DNA of 35,418 nucleotides from Oscillospiraceae bacterium (GCA_015065225.1 SVQR01000011.1:1391-36808); one strand, 5' to 3'. Positions 24,051 through 33,787 are shown, counted from the stretch's first letter. Program-made: numbers and translations. The notes: a model not told the origin generated them from the letters alone.

Positions 24051-27000
24051 TTACTTTGCTTCAACAAAGTAGATATTGCAATTCTTGTCGCCGAGATTCT
24101 TTTCAATCACCTCACCGATATTTGCACTGTAGTTGTATGTGATCATAGGCGCACCGTGGATTATCGCCTTTCTGCCATAGTACTGTACAAAGGTGTTGTT
24201 GTCCCATGTGGGAAGCCACTGTGCGTATGTTGCACCGACATATATGAGGTTGCTTCTGCCTCTGTCAAAGATGTTGCCTTCGATATGGTAGTTATCCGCT
24301 CTGTTTGCACTGCCGCCTCTTATGTGAGCGTCGTTGCCCTTGTCAGGTCTCTGCTGACCGAAGCCGTAACCGCAGAGTCGGAGGATGTTGTCCTTGAAGA
24401 GAATATTTTCCATTCTTCTCTCAACCGTATCGTTTGCGCCTACGGCACAGAAGTATTCTATGTTATAGATACACTTTTCAATAACATTGTTGGAGTATGT
24501 AACATCCTTCATAAGAATGTTGTTTGTACCGCCGGAGGACTGCTGGTGAGTGATTCCTGCGTCGTAGCACTGATATACATAACAGTTGTCTATAAGATAG
24601 TAGTCGCATCCGCCGTAGATCTCGACACCGTTGCCGTATCTTGCACCGCCGTAGTTGCCGCCCTGGAAGGAGCCGCCTATCCAGCCGAATTCACAGTTTG
24701 TAACAACGAGATTCTTTGTTGTGGGTGCGGAGATACCATGGAAACCGAAGTGGATGAATTCAAGGTTATCAACAGTAATATTGTTGCCGTTGACTCTCAG
24801 ACCGTGGCTTCCTCTGTTGATAGCTATACTGTCATAAAGCTCACCGGGGTTGCCCTCGTCCCATCTGAGATAAACGATACCGGATTCAAGCTCGTGGAAG
24901 AAGTAATGGTTGTCCATAGAGCCTATGCCTGTCCAATCCTTCTTTGCGGTCTCATCGAATGACTTGTCCTTGTTGAGCTTTACCTTTATACCTTCAGCCT
25001 CATAGTCGGAGCCGTTTATATTCATAAAGATGCCGCCGATATCGCTTGTCATTGTCTGATGATATTTATACACATTGGGAGTATCTGTGAGTATCCATGC
25101 TTCTTTGTAGCCTGCGTTTTCGGGAGAACCGTTGATAACAGGCTTTTTGCCTTCTCCGTAAGCGGTGTAGGTAACGCCGGCAGCACCCTTTATAGCCTGA
25201 GTTGTTCTGAACTCATCGCCGCGTCTGAAGAATACGGCATCGTTGCTTGCAAGCTTTACGGTATTGAGCTTTTCTATGCTCTTCCAAGCCGTTTCGGGAG
25301 TTTTACCGTCGTTTTCGTCGTTACCCTCTGCGGAGAGATAGTAAGCCTGACCTGTAAACTCCACTTTCTTGTTGGGAGTATTTCTGATCTCATCTATCCT
25401 CTTTGCGGTAAGCTCATCAAGAGAAGCGACATACGCATCACCGGGAGTGAAGTCCTTGATGGTAAGACCGACTGTGGATTCCCATCTTTCGATACCGTCA
25501 TCGGCTGCCGCCTTGAGCTTGTGGCCTACGGAGGCTTCCATTACCTCGTAGTATGCCCAGTGAGTGCTGTCAATATCGTTGAATACTACGGGAAGTTTAA
25601 ATCCGGGAGTTACCTCGGTAACTTTTCTTCCGTGTGCATTGTTGATGACTTTTACGACCTCAGCTCTTGTTATGGTAGCATCCGGCTTAAAGCTGAATGT
25701 ACCGTTGCCGTTGTCGTATCCGTTTACAAGTCCCGCCTTTGCTGCTGCCATTATAACATCGTATCTCGGATGAGATGCGTCAACATCCGTGAAGGAAACT
25801 GCCTTTTCGCCATCCTTAGAAAGTCCCATGTTATAAATGAGCTCAACAAATTCGGCTCTTGTTATGTTCTGATTGGGAGCGAATGTACCGCTGTAGGCTC
25901 CAAGCCAGCCCTTTGCTTCGCAGTATGCGACATACTTCTTGAACCATGCATCGTTTGCAATATCGGTAAATGCGGTTGTACATTCCGCGGGTACACCGGC
26001 ATCGCTCTTGGCATCTATCCTTGCAGCGATGGTACAAGCTTCAGCTCTTGTCATTGTGCCTGCAGGTCTGAAGGTGTTATCCTCATAACCGCTGATATAT
26101 GCACCGTGAGAGCCTTCGCCCGGATATTCCTTGAAGAAGTCAAGCTGTGCTATGTACATAACATCGGAAGGATCAAGATCCGCTGTGGAGAGTGTACCGA
26201 AGGGATAAACGACACCCTGTCTGAAGATGTGGGATGCACCTTCCACAAAGAATTCTTCCATGCCCGAAATATCAAGTGTTGCGACCGCCCATGTTCCGAT
26301 CTGACAAGGTTCTTCCGCAAACACCTTTATACCGCCCGTAAATCTCTTTTCACCGGCGGGAGCAAAGGAGGTGATGTTGTAACCGATCTTGATATCACTC
26401 CTGGGATTGTCGGAAACGTATTTATAGGTTATCTGCATATATTTGTAAACATCAAGGTCTACCTTTGCACGATCGGCATATTCCCATCCGTTGAGAGAGG
26501 GAACGGAGTCCTTTTCACGGTTGGGATCGACCTGTGTACGGATAGCCTTCAGACCGTCTTCGGTTACGCTTGTGACTATCGCACCGACAGCCGCCTTGGA
26601 GTCGTTCATATGCATGGAAGGATACGAGAGGGATATAACATCCTTCTGCTCTGCCTTATATTTCCATTTTGCGGTAAATGATGTGAATGCTTCCGGGAAT
26701 ATAGCCTGTTCTCCGGGCTTGTAGACCTTGTTGTCATGAGACCAGAGCCAGCCTTCGAATTCCGCATTTTCCATGGTAAATGTACATTCCGGAACAGACA
26801 TGGGGTAGTTACCGACACACTTTACGGGCATCTGGCTTCCCTTTGCCTTTACGTCGCCGTTGTAGAAGGTGTGTGTGAATTCGTAATCGGGAGCGGGATT
26901 GTTTGTACATAGAGTGATGCTTTCAATGTACATAACGTCTGTGGATTTAAGATCCGCTCTTGATGTTGCACCGTAAGGTCTGAAATGTATCTGACGGAGC

Positions 27001-27512
27001 ATATGGGAGTCAATTTCCGGATTGAGCTTGGGCTCGGATGCGGAACCCATGCAGAAGGTAGCTGTTGCCCACTTGTTTGCAACGACATTTTCAAGGGATG
27101 TCATGTTGACGGTTCCCGTAAGTATCTTGCCGTTTGTAAGCATATTGAGCTGCATCCTGCCGCTGTATGACGGCTCGGCATCGCCTGTCTCGTATTTATA
27201 TGAAACTATCGCATATTTGAACTTATCAAGATCCCAGCCCTTGTTGCCGACATCCCAGCAGTCAAGAGTTACCGGATCGTTGATGGTGGATTCCTCATTG
27301 GGTATGACCTCGACACAGGTCCTGCCCTCATGGGTAACACCCTTTGCATACTTTGCCGTATCCCTGCTGTTTACAATGGCATTAACCAGTAAGCTGTAAG
27401 GGATAACGTGTGTTTCACCGAGATCGATCTGTGCTTCCTGAGCCGATGCCGTAAATGACATCGTGGAAAGCAGCAGTATCGAGCTTAAGATGACAGAAAA
27501 AAGCTTTTTCAT
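24051..27512 (-). CDS. Large secreted protein: CBM-like, InlB-like repeat, three SLH repeats, C-terminal beta-helix
   Basis: The 1153-residue protein begins with a signal peptide (MKKLFSVILSSILLLSTMSFTASA). Two jelly-roll-like modules with a shared pattern (DKFKYAIVSYKYETGD and LDVYKYMQITYKYVSD) flank an InlB/Listeria-type repeat (THTFYNGDVKAKG...EGWLWSHDNKVYKPGE). Three SLH repeats follow at about residues 465-670. The last 420 residues are a parallel beta-helix domain of DUF1565 type (YYLSAEGNDENDGKTPETAWKSI), with GNGVEVYGGCDYYLIDNC and YQCYDAGITHQ. Such helices occur in polysaccharide lyases and glycosidases, but no family is assigned. The start is ATG 27512 after AAAGGA, not the upstream Met of the ORF track. 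SLH repeats in the middle of the chain are unusual. Confidence 0.85.
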   Translation of the reverse strand: MKKLFSVILSSILLLSTMSFTASAQEAQIDLGETHVIPYSLLVNAIVNSRDTAKYAKGVTHEGRTCVEVIPNEESTINDPVTLDCWDVGNKGWDLDKFKYAIVSYKYETGDAEPSYSGRMQLNMLTNGKILTGTVNMTSLENVVANKWATATFCMGSASEPKLNPEIDSHMLRQIHFRPYGATSRADLKSTDVMYIESITLCTNNPAPDYEFTHTFYNGDVKAKGSQMPVKCVGNYPMSVPECTFTMENAEFEGWLWSHDNKVYKPGEQAIFPEAFTSFTAKWKYKAEQKDVISLSYPSMHMNDSKAAVGAIVTSVTEDGLKAIRTQVDPNREKDSVPSLNGWEYADRAKVDLDVYKYMQITYKYVSDNPRSDIKIGYNITSFAPAGEKRFTGGIKVFAEEPCQIGTWAVATLDISGMEEFFVEGASHIFRQGVVYPFGTLSTADLDPSDVMYIAQLDFFKEYPGEGSHGAYISGYEDNTFRPAGTMTRAEACTIAARIDAKSDAGVPAECTTAFTDIANDAWFKKYVAYCEAKGWLGAYSGTFAPNQNITRAEFVELIYNMGLSKDGEKAVSFTDVDASHPRYDVIMAAAKAGLVNGYDNGNGTFSFKPDATITRAEVVKVINNAHGRKVTEVTPGFKLPVVFNDIDSTHWAYYEVMEASVGHKLKAAADDGIERWESTVGLTIKDFTPGDAYVASLDELTAKRIDEIRNTPNKKVEFTGQAYYLSAEGNDENDGKTPETAWKSIEKLNTVKLASNDAVFFRRGDEFRTTQAIKGAAGVTYTAYGEGKKPVINGSPENAGYKEAWILTDTPNVYKYHQTMTSDIGGIFMNINGSDYEAEGIKVKLNKDKSFDETAKKDWTGIGSMDNHYFFHELESGIVYLRWDEGNPGELYDSIAINRGSHGLRVNGNNITVDNLEFIHFGFHGISAPTTKNLVVTNCEFGWIGGSFQGGNYGGARYGNGVEIYGGCDYYLIDNCYVYQCYDAGITHQQSSGGTNNILMKDVTYSNNVIEKCIYNIEYFCAVGANDTVERRMENILFKDNILRLCGYGFGQQRPDKGNDAHIRGGSANRADNYHIEGNIFDRGRSNLIYVGATYAQWLPTWDNNTFVQYYGRKAIIHGAPMITYNYSANIGEVIEKNLGDKNCNIYFVEAK

Positions 27513-27560
27513 TTTTCGTTCCTTTCTTAATGCTTTCGCATAGTATATTTTAACGTAAAA

Positions 27561-27589
27561 ACTATACCATAATTTCGTCATTGTGTCAA
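27561..27589 (-). promoter_or_regulatory. Sigma-A promoter for the large SLH/beta-helix gene
   Basis: On the minus strand TTGACA and TATAGT are separated by exactly 17 bp, about 50 bp before the start codon. Confidence 0.85.
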
Positions 27590-27707
27590 GTCAAAATAAG
27601 TAAAATGCACGACAAAAATCACATTATGCACAAATATAGCAAAGGTTTTGAAATAGATATTTTAGTTAATTCCGTCATATTTGGGCATATTTTATTGTTT
27701 TTTTGTA

Positions 27708-27736
27708 TTGATTTTATGGTTTTGATGTTATATAAT
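27708..27736 (+). promoter_or_regulatory. Sigma-A promoter for the second SLH/beta-helix gene
   Basis: TTGATT and a perfect TATAAT are separated by 17 bp. It is divergent from the promoter at 27561-27589, and the 120 bp between the two are very AT-rich. Confidence 0.8.
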
Positions 27737-27779
27737 TAAACTGTATATAAATTTACTATTTTTTGAAAGGAGCTCTTAT

Positions 27780-30566
27780 ATGAAAGCAGTAAGGTATCTA
27801 TTGCTGATAATTATATCATCTTTTGCGTTCGGAGCATTCACCGCACCGGCGCAGAGCTATATCGACGATGCGATAATTCTTGATTTTACGGATTACGCCA
27901 ACGGGATTGTAAACGGCAATAATTCGGCAACTCTGAGCAATGTCACAATCGACGGAAGATCCGCACTGAAGGTGGTACCGCTTCCCGAAAATGCGACATC
28001 CAAGCTGAAATACATTTCCGTTGACGGTTTTTCATATTTGAAAGCGGGAATTAATCTTGAAGAATACTGCTGGGTAGCATACGAGTATTACTATAAATCG
28101 GATAATCCCAAGGAACTTTATATGGAAGGGGATATGCTGACCTCAAAGACTCAAACCAATCCGGGGGTGATCACGGAGAGAATCGTGATAAAATCCGATA
28201 AGCCCGCCAAAGCAAATGCATGGTCTACGGTATTATTTGATTTTTCAGAGGTCAAGGAAAAGCTCGTCGAGGAAGCAGCAAACCACAACCTGAAACAGAT
28301 GCATTTTCGTCCGTTTGGAGCATATAACCTCGAATACCTGAATCCGGAAGACGAGATGTACATAAGCAAAGTAATGTTCTTCAAGGAAAAGCCGACTCTC
28401 AACTATAGAAATGCTTTTCTCAGCGGATATCCCGACGGCACATTCAAGGCAGGAAACATTCTTACCCGTGCGGAAGCCTGCAAGATGGTTGCCACAAGCC
28501 TTGAAGTAAACGACGATGATATAATCGGTGAGCCCACATATACTGATGCAAAAGACGAATGGTATTCAAGATATATCGGCTATCTTCAGAATAAGGGTAT
28601 ACTTTCCTTTGCCACAGGTAAGACTTTCAATCCCAATGCTCCCATTACAAAGACGGACTTTACAAAGCTCGTTATTTCCGGTGGCATAGTGCAGGATCTG
28701 GGAGATGTCAATCTTGAAAACTACTTCGGCAGCACCGCATCCGCAGAGTCCTCAGGTCAGGTCACAAGACTTCAGGCGGCAATGATGATAAATCAGCTTC
28801 GCGGTACTGTGATATCCGATTCCGATATTCCGGACTCTATTTTTGTCCTGTATCTCGATGTTGAAAGAGATGATCCGCATTTTGCGGAAATTGCCGAGGC
28901 ATCCTTTGATCACGTTTCCGACGGAACAAAATGGGTGTACGCTGCCGAGGATCCGGTGCAGTCTCTTATAGACAAGGTCGGTGAGGAGAAATTATACGAT
29001 TTTGAAGCCGGTAATGCCAAGGTAGCGGAGCTGGATGAGCTTGAAGAAGACAGAATAGCGGAAATAAGAGCTACCGAAAATATGAAGATAACAACGGATA
29101 AGGTGATATATGTTTCTTCCTCCTTAGGAAGTGATTCAAACGACGGTCGTTCGGAGGATTATCCGGTAAAGACCGTAGCAAAGGCGAACTCCCTTGTTAC
29201 GGCAAACGACGGTTGGGTGATACTTCTTCAAAGGGGCGATCTCTGGCGCGAAAGAATTGCCTGTGTTGCGGGAACGACATATTCCGCATACGGTTCGGGC
29301 GATAAGCCGAGGATATACGGTTCTCCCGAAAACGGAGCAGATCAGCACAAATGGACTCTTGTATATGAGAATAAGGAAACCGGAGCTCTCATCTGGAAGT
29401 ACTACCGTGAGGACTTCCTGGATGTCGGTACTCTGGTATTCAATAACGGTGAAGGCTTTGCCATGAAGGAAGTCCCCTCATGTGTCGGTGCTGACTATTA
29501 TGTGAGAGGTCAGGAAAATCTCCCCGTTGAGGAAAGAACACCTTACGATTACACCGTAGAGCTTGACAAGAATCTCGAGTTTTTCCATTCGGCAAATTCT
29601 GTGGTTAAAGCAAACAGCACCATCGGTGATTATATCGACATCAGTACTTCAACAGGTCCGCTGTATCTGCGTTGCGATAACGGTAACCCCGGTAAGGTAT
29701 TCACTTCCATAGAATTCAATACAAGACCTTCGGCGATTTCCGCAAAAGACAATGTTACAATTGATAACCTCTGCATCATGTATGCCGGCGTTCACGGCAT
29801 CTCCAGCGGAACCGTAAAGAATCTCAAGGTCACAAATTGCGAGATAGGCTGGATAGGCGGCTCGATACAAGGGTACACTGCTAACGGCAACACAAAGAGA
29901 ACGGCAACACGCCTCGGAAACGGTGTCGAGGTGTACGGCGGTTGTGACGGTTATACCATTGACAACTGTTATGTTTACCAGTGCTATGATGCGGGCGTTA
30001 CACATCAGTTTTCCAACCTTTCCTCCGGCAACTGTATTATGAACGATGTTACATATTCCAACAATGTCATAACGGAGTGCGTATACAGTATAGAATATTT
30101 CCTCGGAACATACGGTGAGGAGGATCAATATACACGTCAGGGTGACAACATCCTGTTTGACTCAAACCTTATGAGACGGGCGGGCTACGGCTTCGGTTCA
30201 TTCCGCCCCGACGGTCACAATCAGAGGCATATCCGTTCCTCCGACAGAAACAATCCCTTCACCAACTACAGAATAGTGAACAATATTTTTGACAGATCGG
30301 TTCATCAGCTTATTGCGGCGATAACAGACCGTGCCGAATGGAAGCCATCCTTTGACGGAAACACCTTTATCCAGGGCATAAACAACGGATTTTATTCCTT
30401 CGCATACTACGGCTCTGCAAATATGGATATTAATGCCAAAGAACTCACCGAAAAGATACTCGGTGACCAAAATGCAGAGGTATACTATGTAAACAATATA
30501 CCTTACTGGGAATACACCTACGCACCTGCAAATAAATATCCTGTCACAAACTCCGACAGAGAGTGA
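27780..30566 (+). CDS. Secreted SLH / parallel beta-helix protein
   Basis: This 928-residue paralogue of the divergent neighbour has a signal peptide (RYLLLIIISSFAFGAFTAPAQS) and one CBM-like jelly-roll module (about residues 30-205; KQMHFRPFGAYNLEYLNPEDEMYISKVMFF). Two clear SLH repeats and a degenerate third follow to about residue 385. After a charged linker (YDFEAGNAKVAELDELEEDR) comes a DUF1565-type parallel beta-helix domain to the C-terminus (VIYVSSSLGSDSNDGRSEDYPVKT, then GNGVEVYGGCDGYTIDNC). AAAGGAG precedes the ATG. The predicted role is cell-surface binding or cleavage of a glycan, and the enzyme class is unknown. A further paralogue starts 32 bp downstream. Confidence 0.87.
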   Translation: MKAVRYLLLIIISSFAFGAFTAPAQSYIDDAIILDFTDYANGIVNGNNSATLSNVTIDGRSALKVVPLPENATSKLKYISVDGFSYLKAGINLEEYCWVAYEYYYKSDNPKELYMEGDMLTSKTQTNPGVITERIVIKSDKPAKANAWSTVLFDFSEVKEKLVEEAANHNLKQMHFRPFGAYNLEYLNPEDEMYISKVMFFKEKPTLNYRNAFLSGYPDGTFKAGNILTRAEACKMVATSLEVNDDDIIGEPTYTDAKDEWYSRYIGYLQNKGILSFATGKTFNPNAPITKTDFTKLVISGGIVQDLGDVNLENYFGSTASAESSGQVTRLQAAMMINQLRGTVISDSDIPDSIFVLYLDVERDDPHFAEIAEASFDHVSDGTKWVYAAEDPVQSLIDKVGEEKLYDFEAGNAKVAELDELEEDRIAEIRATENMKITTDKVIYVSSSLGSDSNDGRSEDYPVKTVAKANSLVTANDGWVILLQRGDLWRERIACVAGTTYSAYGSGDKPRIYGSPENGADQHKWTLVYENKETGALIWKYYREDFLDVGTLVFNNGEGFAMKEVPSCVGADYYVRGQENLPVEERTPYDYTVELDKNLEFFHSANSVVKANSTIGDYIDISTSTGPLYLRCDNGNPGKVFTSIEFNTRPSAISAKDNVTIDNLCIMYAGVHGISSGTVKNLKVTNCEIGWIGGSIQGYTANGNTKRTATRLGNGVEVYGGCDGYTIDNCYVYQCYDAGVTHQFSNLSSGNCIMNDVTYSNNVITECVYSIEYFLGTYGEEDQYTRQGDNILFDSNLMRRAGYGFGSFRPDGHNQRHIRSSDRNNPFTNYRIVNNIFDRSVHQLIAAITDRAEWKPSFDGNTFIQGINNGFYSFAYYGSANMDINAKELTEKILGDQNAEVYYVNNIPYWEYTYAPANKYPVTNSDRE

Positions 30567-30598
30567 CAAGTTAACAAAAGCTTTTCAAGGAGACCACT

Positions 30599-32719
30599 AT
30601 GTTTGATTTTGAAAAAGGCAGAAAAAAGATAGCAGAGCTTGATGCTCTTGAGGAAAAACGAATAAATGAGATAAGAAATACGGAAAGCGATCTTTCGGGA
30701 GTTACCGGAAAGCACATCTATGTTTCCGTAAGTGAGGGAAATGACTCCAACGACGGACTTTCCGAGGATACGCCGCTTTACAGTATAAGAAAGGCGACCA
30801 TGACCGCTTTGCCGGGAGATGCGGTGCTTCTTCGCAGAGGCGATCTTTTCAGAACTCCCTTTATGGCAAAGCCCGGCGTTACATATTCCGCCTACGGTAA
30901 GGGAGAAAAGCCGATAATATACGGTTCTCCAAAAAACGGTGCGTGTCCCGATGATTGGTTCCTCGTTTATGAGAATAAGGAGACGGGTGCGCTCATCTGG
31001 CAGTACAGAAACACACATATGACGGATGTCGGAGCGATATTCTTCAACGACTGCGAGGGCTGGGGCAGAAAAGAGCTTCCCGCCTGTGACGGTGCAAGGT
31101 TTGTGTACGCCAAAGACAAGAGCCGGGAATATGACTTCACCGTAAGTCTTGATGAGGATCTCAAGTACTTCCATGCGGCAAATTCCATTGTGTGCGGTAA
31201 GGAGATAGATGCGGCGGCATCGACGGGGCCTCTGTATCTGAGGTGCGACAACGGAAACCCCGGTAAAGTGTTCAACTCCATTGAATTCAACCCCAAGGTA
31301 CACGGCATAAAGATAGGCGGAGACAATATAACGATAGATAACATCTGCATAAAATATTGCGGTGCTCACGGTATTTCAGCGGGTAATGTCAAGAATTTTA
31401 CCGTCAGAAATTGCGAGATAGGCTGGATAGGCGGCTCGATACAGAGCTACAACGCCAACGGCACAAGCGGCAACTTTGCAACCCGCTACGGAAACGGTGT
31501 CGAGGTCTACGGCAGCTGTGACGGATATGTCATTGACAACTGCTACATCTATCAGTGCTACGATGCGGGCGTTACACATCAGTACAGCTACCTTTCAAGA
31601 AGCAACTGCCGTATGGATCATATAAGATACACAAACTGTATTCTTACCGATTCGGTATATAATATCGAATATTTCCTCGGACTTGTGGAAGGCTTTGACA
31701 GAGGAGGTAAGGATATCCTCTTTAAGAACACCATGTGCCGACGTGCGGGTTACGGTTTCGGCTCGGACAGACCAAACGGTCACAATCAGGAAAATATTCG
31801 ATCCGGCACTGCGGGAGTTACCAACAATCCTTTCACGGATTACAGGATAGAAAACTGCGTATTTGACAGAAGTGTCTATGAAAATGTGCAGATAAATACT
31901 CCTTTTGAAGAATCGCTTCCCAAAATGTCCGGTAATATCTATATTCAGGGTGTCGGAAACAAGTTTTGCTATTTCGGAACGACATCAAAGAATACCGACG
32001 AAGATACCGAAAATGTTGTAAAAGATATGATGGGAGATAAAGACGGCGAAGTGTATTTTGTCGAGAATATACCCTATTATCAATACGATTACAAGGTAAA
32101 CAGCAAAGTCCCCGTAACTGACGAGGACAGAGTCGTAAAGGAAGATTTTGAAGTTCCGGAAAAGGAAGAGAGCCGCGAAATACTGCCTCCGTTTTACATA
32201 AGAAGCATGAACAACGGTGATCTTTACTATTCAAAAAGAGATTGCGAGGATATCACCGAATGTTTGGAAGGGGATATGAAATACGCTCATATAATCCCCG
32301 TATGCCATAAATCCTTCATGCTGCTTGACTGTATAGGACTTCCCGAAACACCGATAACAGACAGAAAGGTCTACATAAAGCTCCTTGCAAGAAGCAACAG
32401 ACCTCTCGAATCTGCGGTGAAGCTCCATACCATGACGGATGTCTACGGAATAAAGGGCGGCTCCGGTGCGGGCTCTGCAACAGAGAACGGAAAGGGCAAC
32501 GGAGAATGGGAGGAAATAATAATCAAGATCACCGCAGGTGCCGACAGTGCAAGCTTCCGCCAGATACATCTGTATTTTGCCGGAACGATAAACGGTACAG
32601 CTCTTTTTGACGAGAACGGAAAACCGCTGTATCCCGATGCATATTTCGATGTTGCGGCATGGGCGCCGTTCCCGAATCTTGAGTCGGCAAAGAATTTCAG
32701 ACTTATTGATAATATATAA
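30599..32719 (+). CDS. Parallel beta-helix protein without signal peptide or SLH repeats
   Basis: The 706-residue protein begins exactly where the linker before the beta-helix starts in the upstream gene (MFDFEKGRKKIAELDALEEKR compared with YDFEAGNAKVAELDELEEDR). Its beta-helix is very similar to that gene, with the same CEIGWIGGSIQ, GNGVEVYG and YQCYDAGVTHQ motifs. It lacks any signal peptide, CBM-like N-terminus or SLH repeats. Instead it has a C-terminal extension of about 200 residues ending in a jelly-roll-like module (ASFRQIHLYFAGTINGTALFDENG...), which resembles the N-terminal module of its paralogues. AAGGAG lies seven bases before the ATG. It was probably formed by duplication and module shuffling, and is likely cotranscribed with the preceding gene. 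Its cellular location is unclear. Confidence 0.85.
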   Translation: MFDFEKGRKKIAELDALEEKRINEIRNTESDLSGVTGKHIYVSVSEGNDSNDGLSEDTPLYSIRKATMTALPGDAVLLRRGDLFRTPFMAKPGVTYSAYGKGEKPIIYGSPKNGACPDDWFLVYENKETGALIWQYRNTHMTDVGAIFFNDCEGWGRKELPACDGARFVYAKDKSREYDFTVSLDEDLKYFHAANSIVCGKEIDAAASTGPLYLRCDNGNPGKVFNSIEFNPKVHGIKIGGDNITIDNICIKYCGAHGISAGNVKNFTVRNCEIGWIGGSIQSYNANGTSGNFATRYGNGVEVYGSCDGYVIDNCYIYQCYDAGVTHQYSYLSRSNCRMDHIRYTNCILTDSVYNIEYFLGLVEGFDRGGKDILFKNTMCRRAGYGFGSDRPNGHNQENIRSGTAGVTNNPFTDYRIENCVFDRSVYENVQINTPFEESLPKMSGNIYIQGVGNKFCYFGTTSKNTDEDTENVVKDMMGDKDGEVYFVENIPYYQYDYKVNSKVPVTDEDRVVKEDFEVPEKEESREILPPFYIRSMNNGDLYYSKRDCEDITECLEGDMKYAHIIPVCHKSFMLLDCIGLPETPITDRKVYIKLLARSNRPLESAVKLHTMTDVYGIKGGSGAGSATENGKGNGEWEEIIIKITAGADSASFRQIHLYFAGTINGTALFDENGKPLYPDAYFDVAAWAPFPNLESAKNFRLIDNI

Positions 32720-32728
32720 TATCATCTG

Positions 32729-32768
32729 TCGGGGGGGGCACTGCATAGTGTTTCCCCGATATTTTTTT
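32729..32768 (+). terminator. Intrinsic terminator of the beta-helix operon
   Basis: TCGGGG pairs with CCCCGA around an inner CACT/AGTG stem and is followed by TATTTTTTT. The 5' arm contains a run of eight G. Confidence 0.88.
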
Positions 32769-32783
32769 GCAGAAAAAGAAAAG

Positions 32784-32912
32784 GGGCTGTCTCAATAATC
32801 ATTTCTATGTATAAAAACACCGGAATTGTAGGGGCGATTCGTCTGCGGGACATTCGTGAATGTCACCTGCAAATGGAGGATATATACATATAAATGATTA
32901 TTGAGACAGCCC
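32784..32912. mobile_element. MITE-like 129-bp element with 30-bp terminal inverted repeats
   Basis: The element begins GGGCTGTCTCAATAATCATT and ends with its reverse complement. The inverted repeats extend to 30 bp with one mismatch. Its interior contains a GACATTC/GAATGTC hairpin and a TTGTAGGGGCGATTC stretch, and there is no ORF. No clear target-site duplication is seen. It lies 11 bp past the stop of the minus-strand AraC gene. Read on that strand, the long hairpin is followed by CTTTTCTTTTTC, so it may also act as that gene's terminator. Confidence 0.75.
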
Positions 32913-32923
32913 GCAGATTAAAG

Positions 32924-33721
32924 TTAAAGCTTGTTCTTCCTTTTCAGCGGTGACGATCCGAGTACTTTCCTGTATGCTCTGTAAAAGGACGAATAATCAC
33001 CGAAGGAGTATTTTTCCGCCGCAAGAGACGGGGACATCCCCTTTTCGATATCCGATGCGGCACAGAATATCTTCTTCTGGTTTATATACTGCATAAGACC
33101 TATGTGCATCACCTGCGAGAAAATGTTCTGAACATAGGACCTGGAAAGAAACAGCTTCCCGGCAATTATATCCGCGTTTAGCTTTTCCGTGATATGACTG
33201 TCTATTATACCTATGATATCATGCACCTGTTTATTGCGGAAGGGAACAGAGTAAGCGGCATCCTTGGGCATATAGCTGAGAAATACAAGCAGTTCGCGGA
33301 TAAGAAGGGATGCACATTTTTCAAAATCCTCGCGACTGTAATTGTCATAATAAAAGTCAAGCCGTTTGAAAAAACCGCAAAGCTCGTGATCGGCACGGAT
33401 GTTTATTACATAGGGTGTGGAAAATATGCTGTCATATTGCGATGATGTGAGTATATCCTTTTCAAAACCCAGCACATAGTTTTCGTAAGGCTCACCGGCT
33501 TTTGGAATGAGGTAATGATATTTTGTGTCCGGTATAAGCAAAAGATCGTAGGGACGCGGACTATAGATCGTACCGTCAATGTTGAAATCGGCATTTCCGC
33601 ACATGAAAAGAAGTATCTCGCAATATGAGTGAACATGGTTGTTGTACTCTGCACCGTCAGGTTGTTCGACACGCTTGTGTGAGACCTCATAAAAGCCTTC
33701 GGGAATAGTCTGCTTGAACAT
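32924..33721 (-). CDS. AraC-family transcriptional regulator
   Basis: This 265-residue regulator has an N-terminal cupin-like domain (NNHVHSYCEILLFMCGNADFNIDG, then YSPRPYDLLLIPDTKYH) at about residues 25-75. The C-terminal AraC DNA-binding region at about 165-262 (SHITEKLNADIIAGKLFLSRSYVQNIF..., LMQYINQKKIFCAASDIEKG and YSFGDYSSFYRAYRKVLGSSPLKRK) holds both helix-turn-helix units. GAGGTGATATC precedes the ATG. It is divergently transcribed from two Gfo/Idh/MocA genes across a 180-bp region with promoters for both directions, so those genes are the likely targets. Confidence 0.92.
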   Translation of the reverse strand: MFKQTIPEGFYEVSHKRVEQPDGAEYNNHVHSYCEILLFMCGNADFNIDGTIYSPRPYDLLLIPDTKYHYLIPKAGEPYENYVLGFEKDILTSSQYDSIFSTPYVINIRADHELCGFFKRLDFYYDNYSREDFEKCASLLIRELLVFLSYMPKDAAYSVPFRNKQVHDIIGIIDSHITEKLNADIIAGKLFLSRSYVQNIFSQVMHIGLMQYINQKKIFCAASDIEKGMSPSLAAEKYSFGDYSSFYRAYRKVLGSSPLKRKNKL

Positions 33722-33738
33722 GATATCACCTCATTGCG

Positions 33739-33767
33739 ATTATAACATAAAAAAGTAAGATTTGCAA
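33739..33767 (-). promoter_or_regulatory. Sigma-A promoter of the AraC gene
   Basis: On the minus strand TTGCAA and a perfect TATAAT are separated by 17 bp. The predicted leader is only about 10 nt. Confidence 0.65.
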
Positions 33768-33787
33768 TATTTTCGGTAAAATATGCG

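Noticed and set aside
25059-26681. 540-codon plus-strand ORF opposite the large SLH/beta-helix gene
   Set aside because: It is a reverse-frame shadow. The minus-strand frame has a signal peptide, SLH motifs and a consensus promoter.
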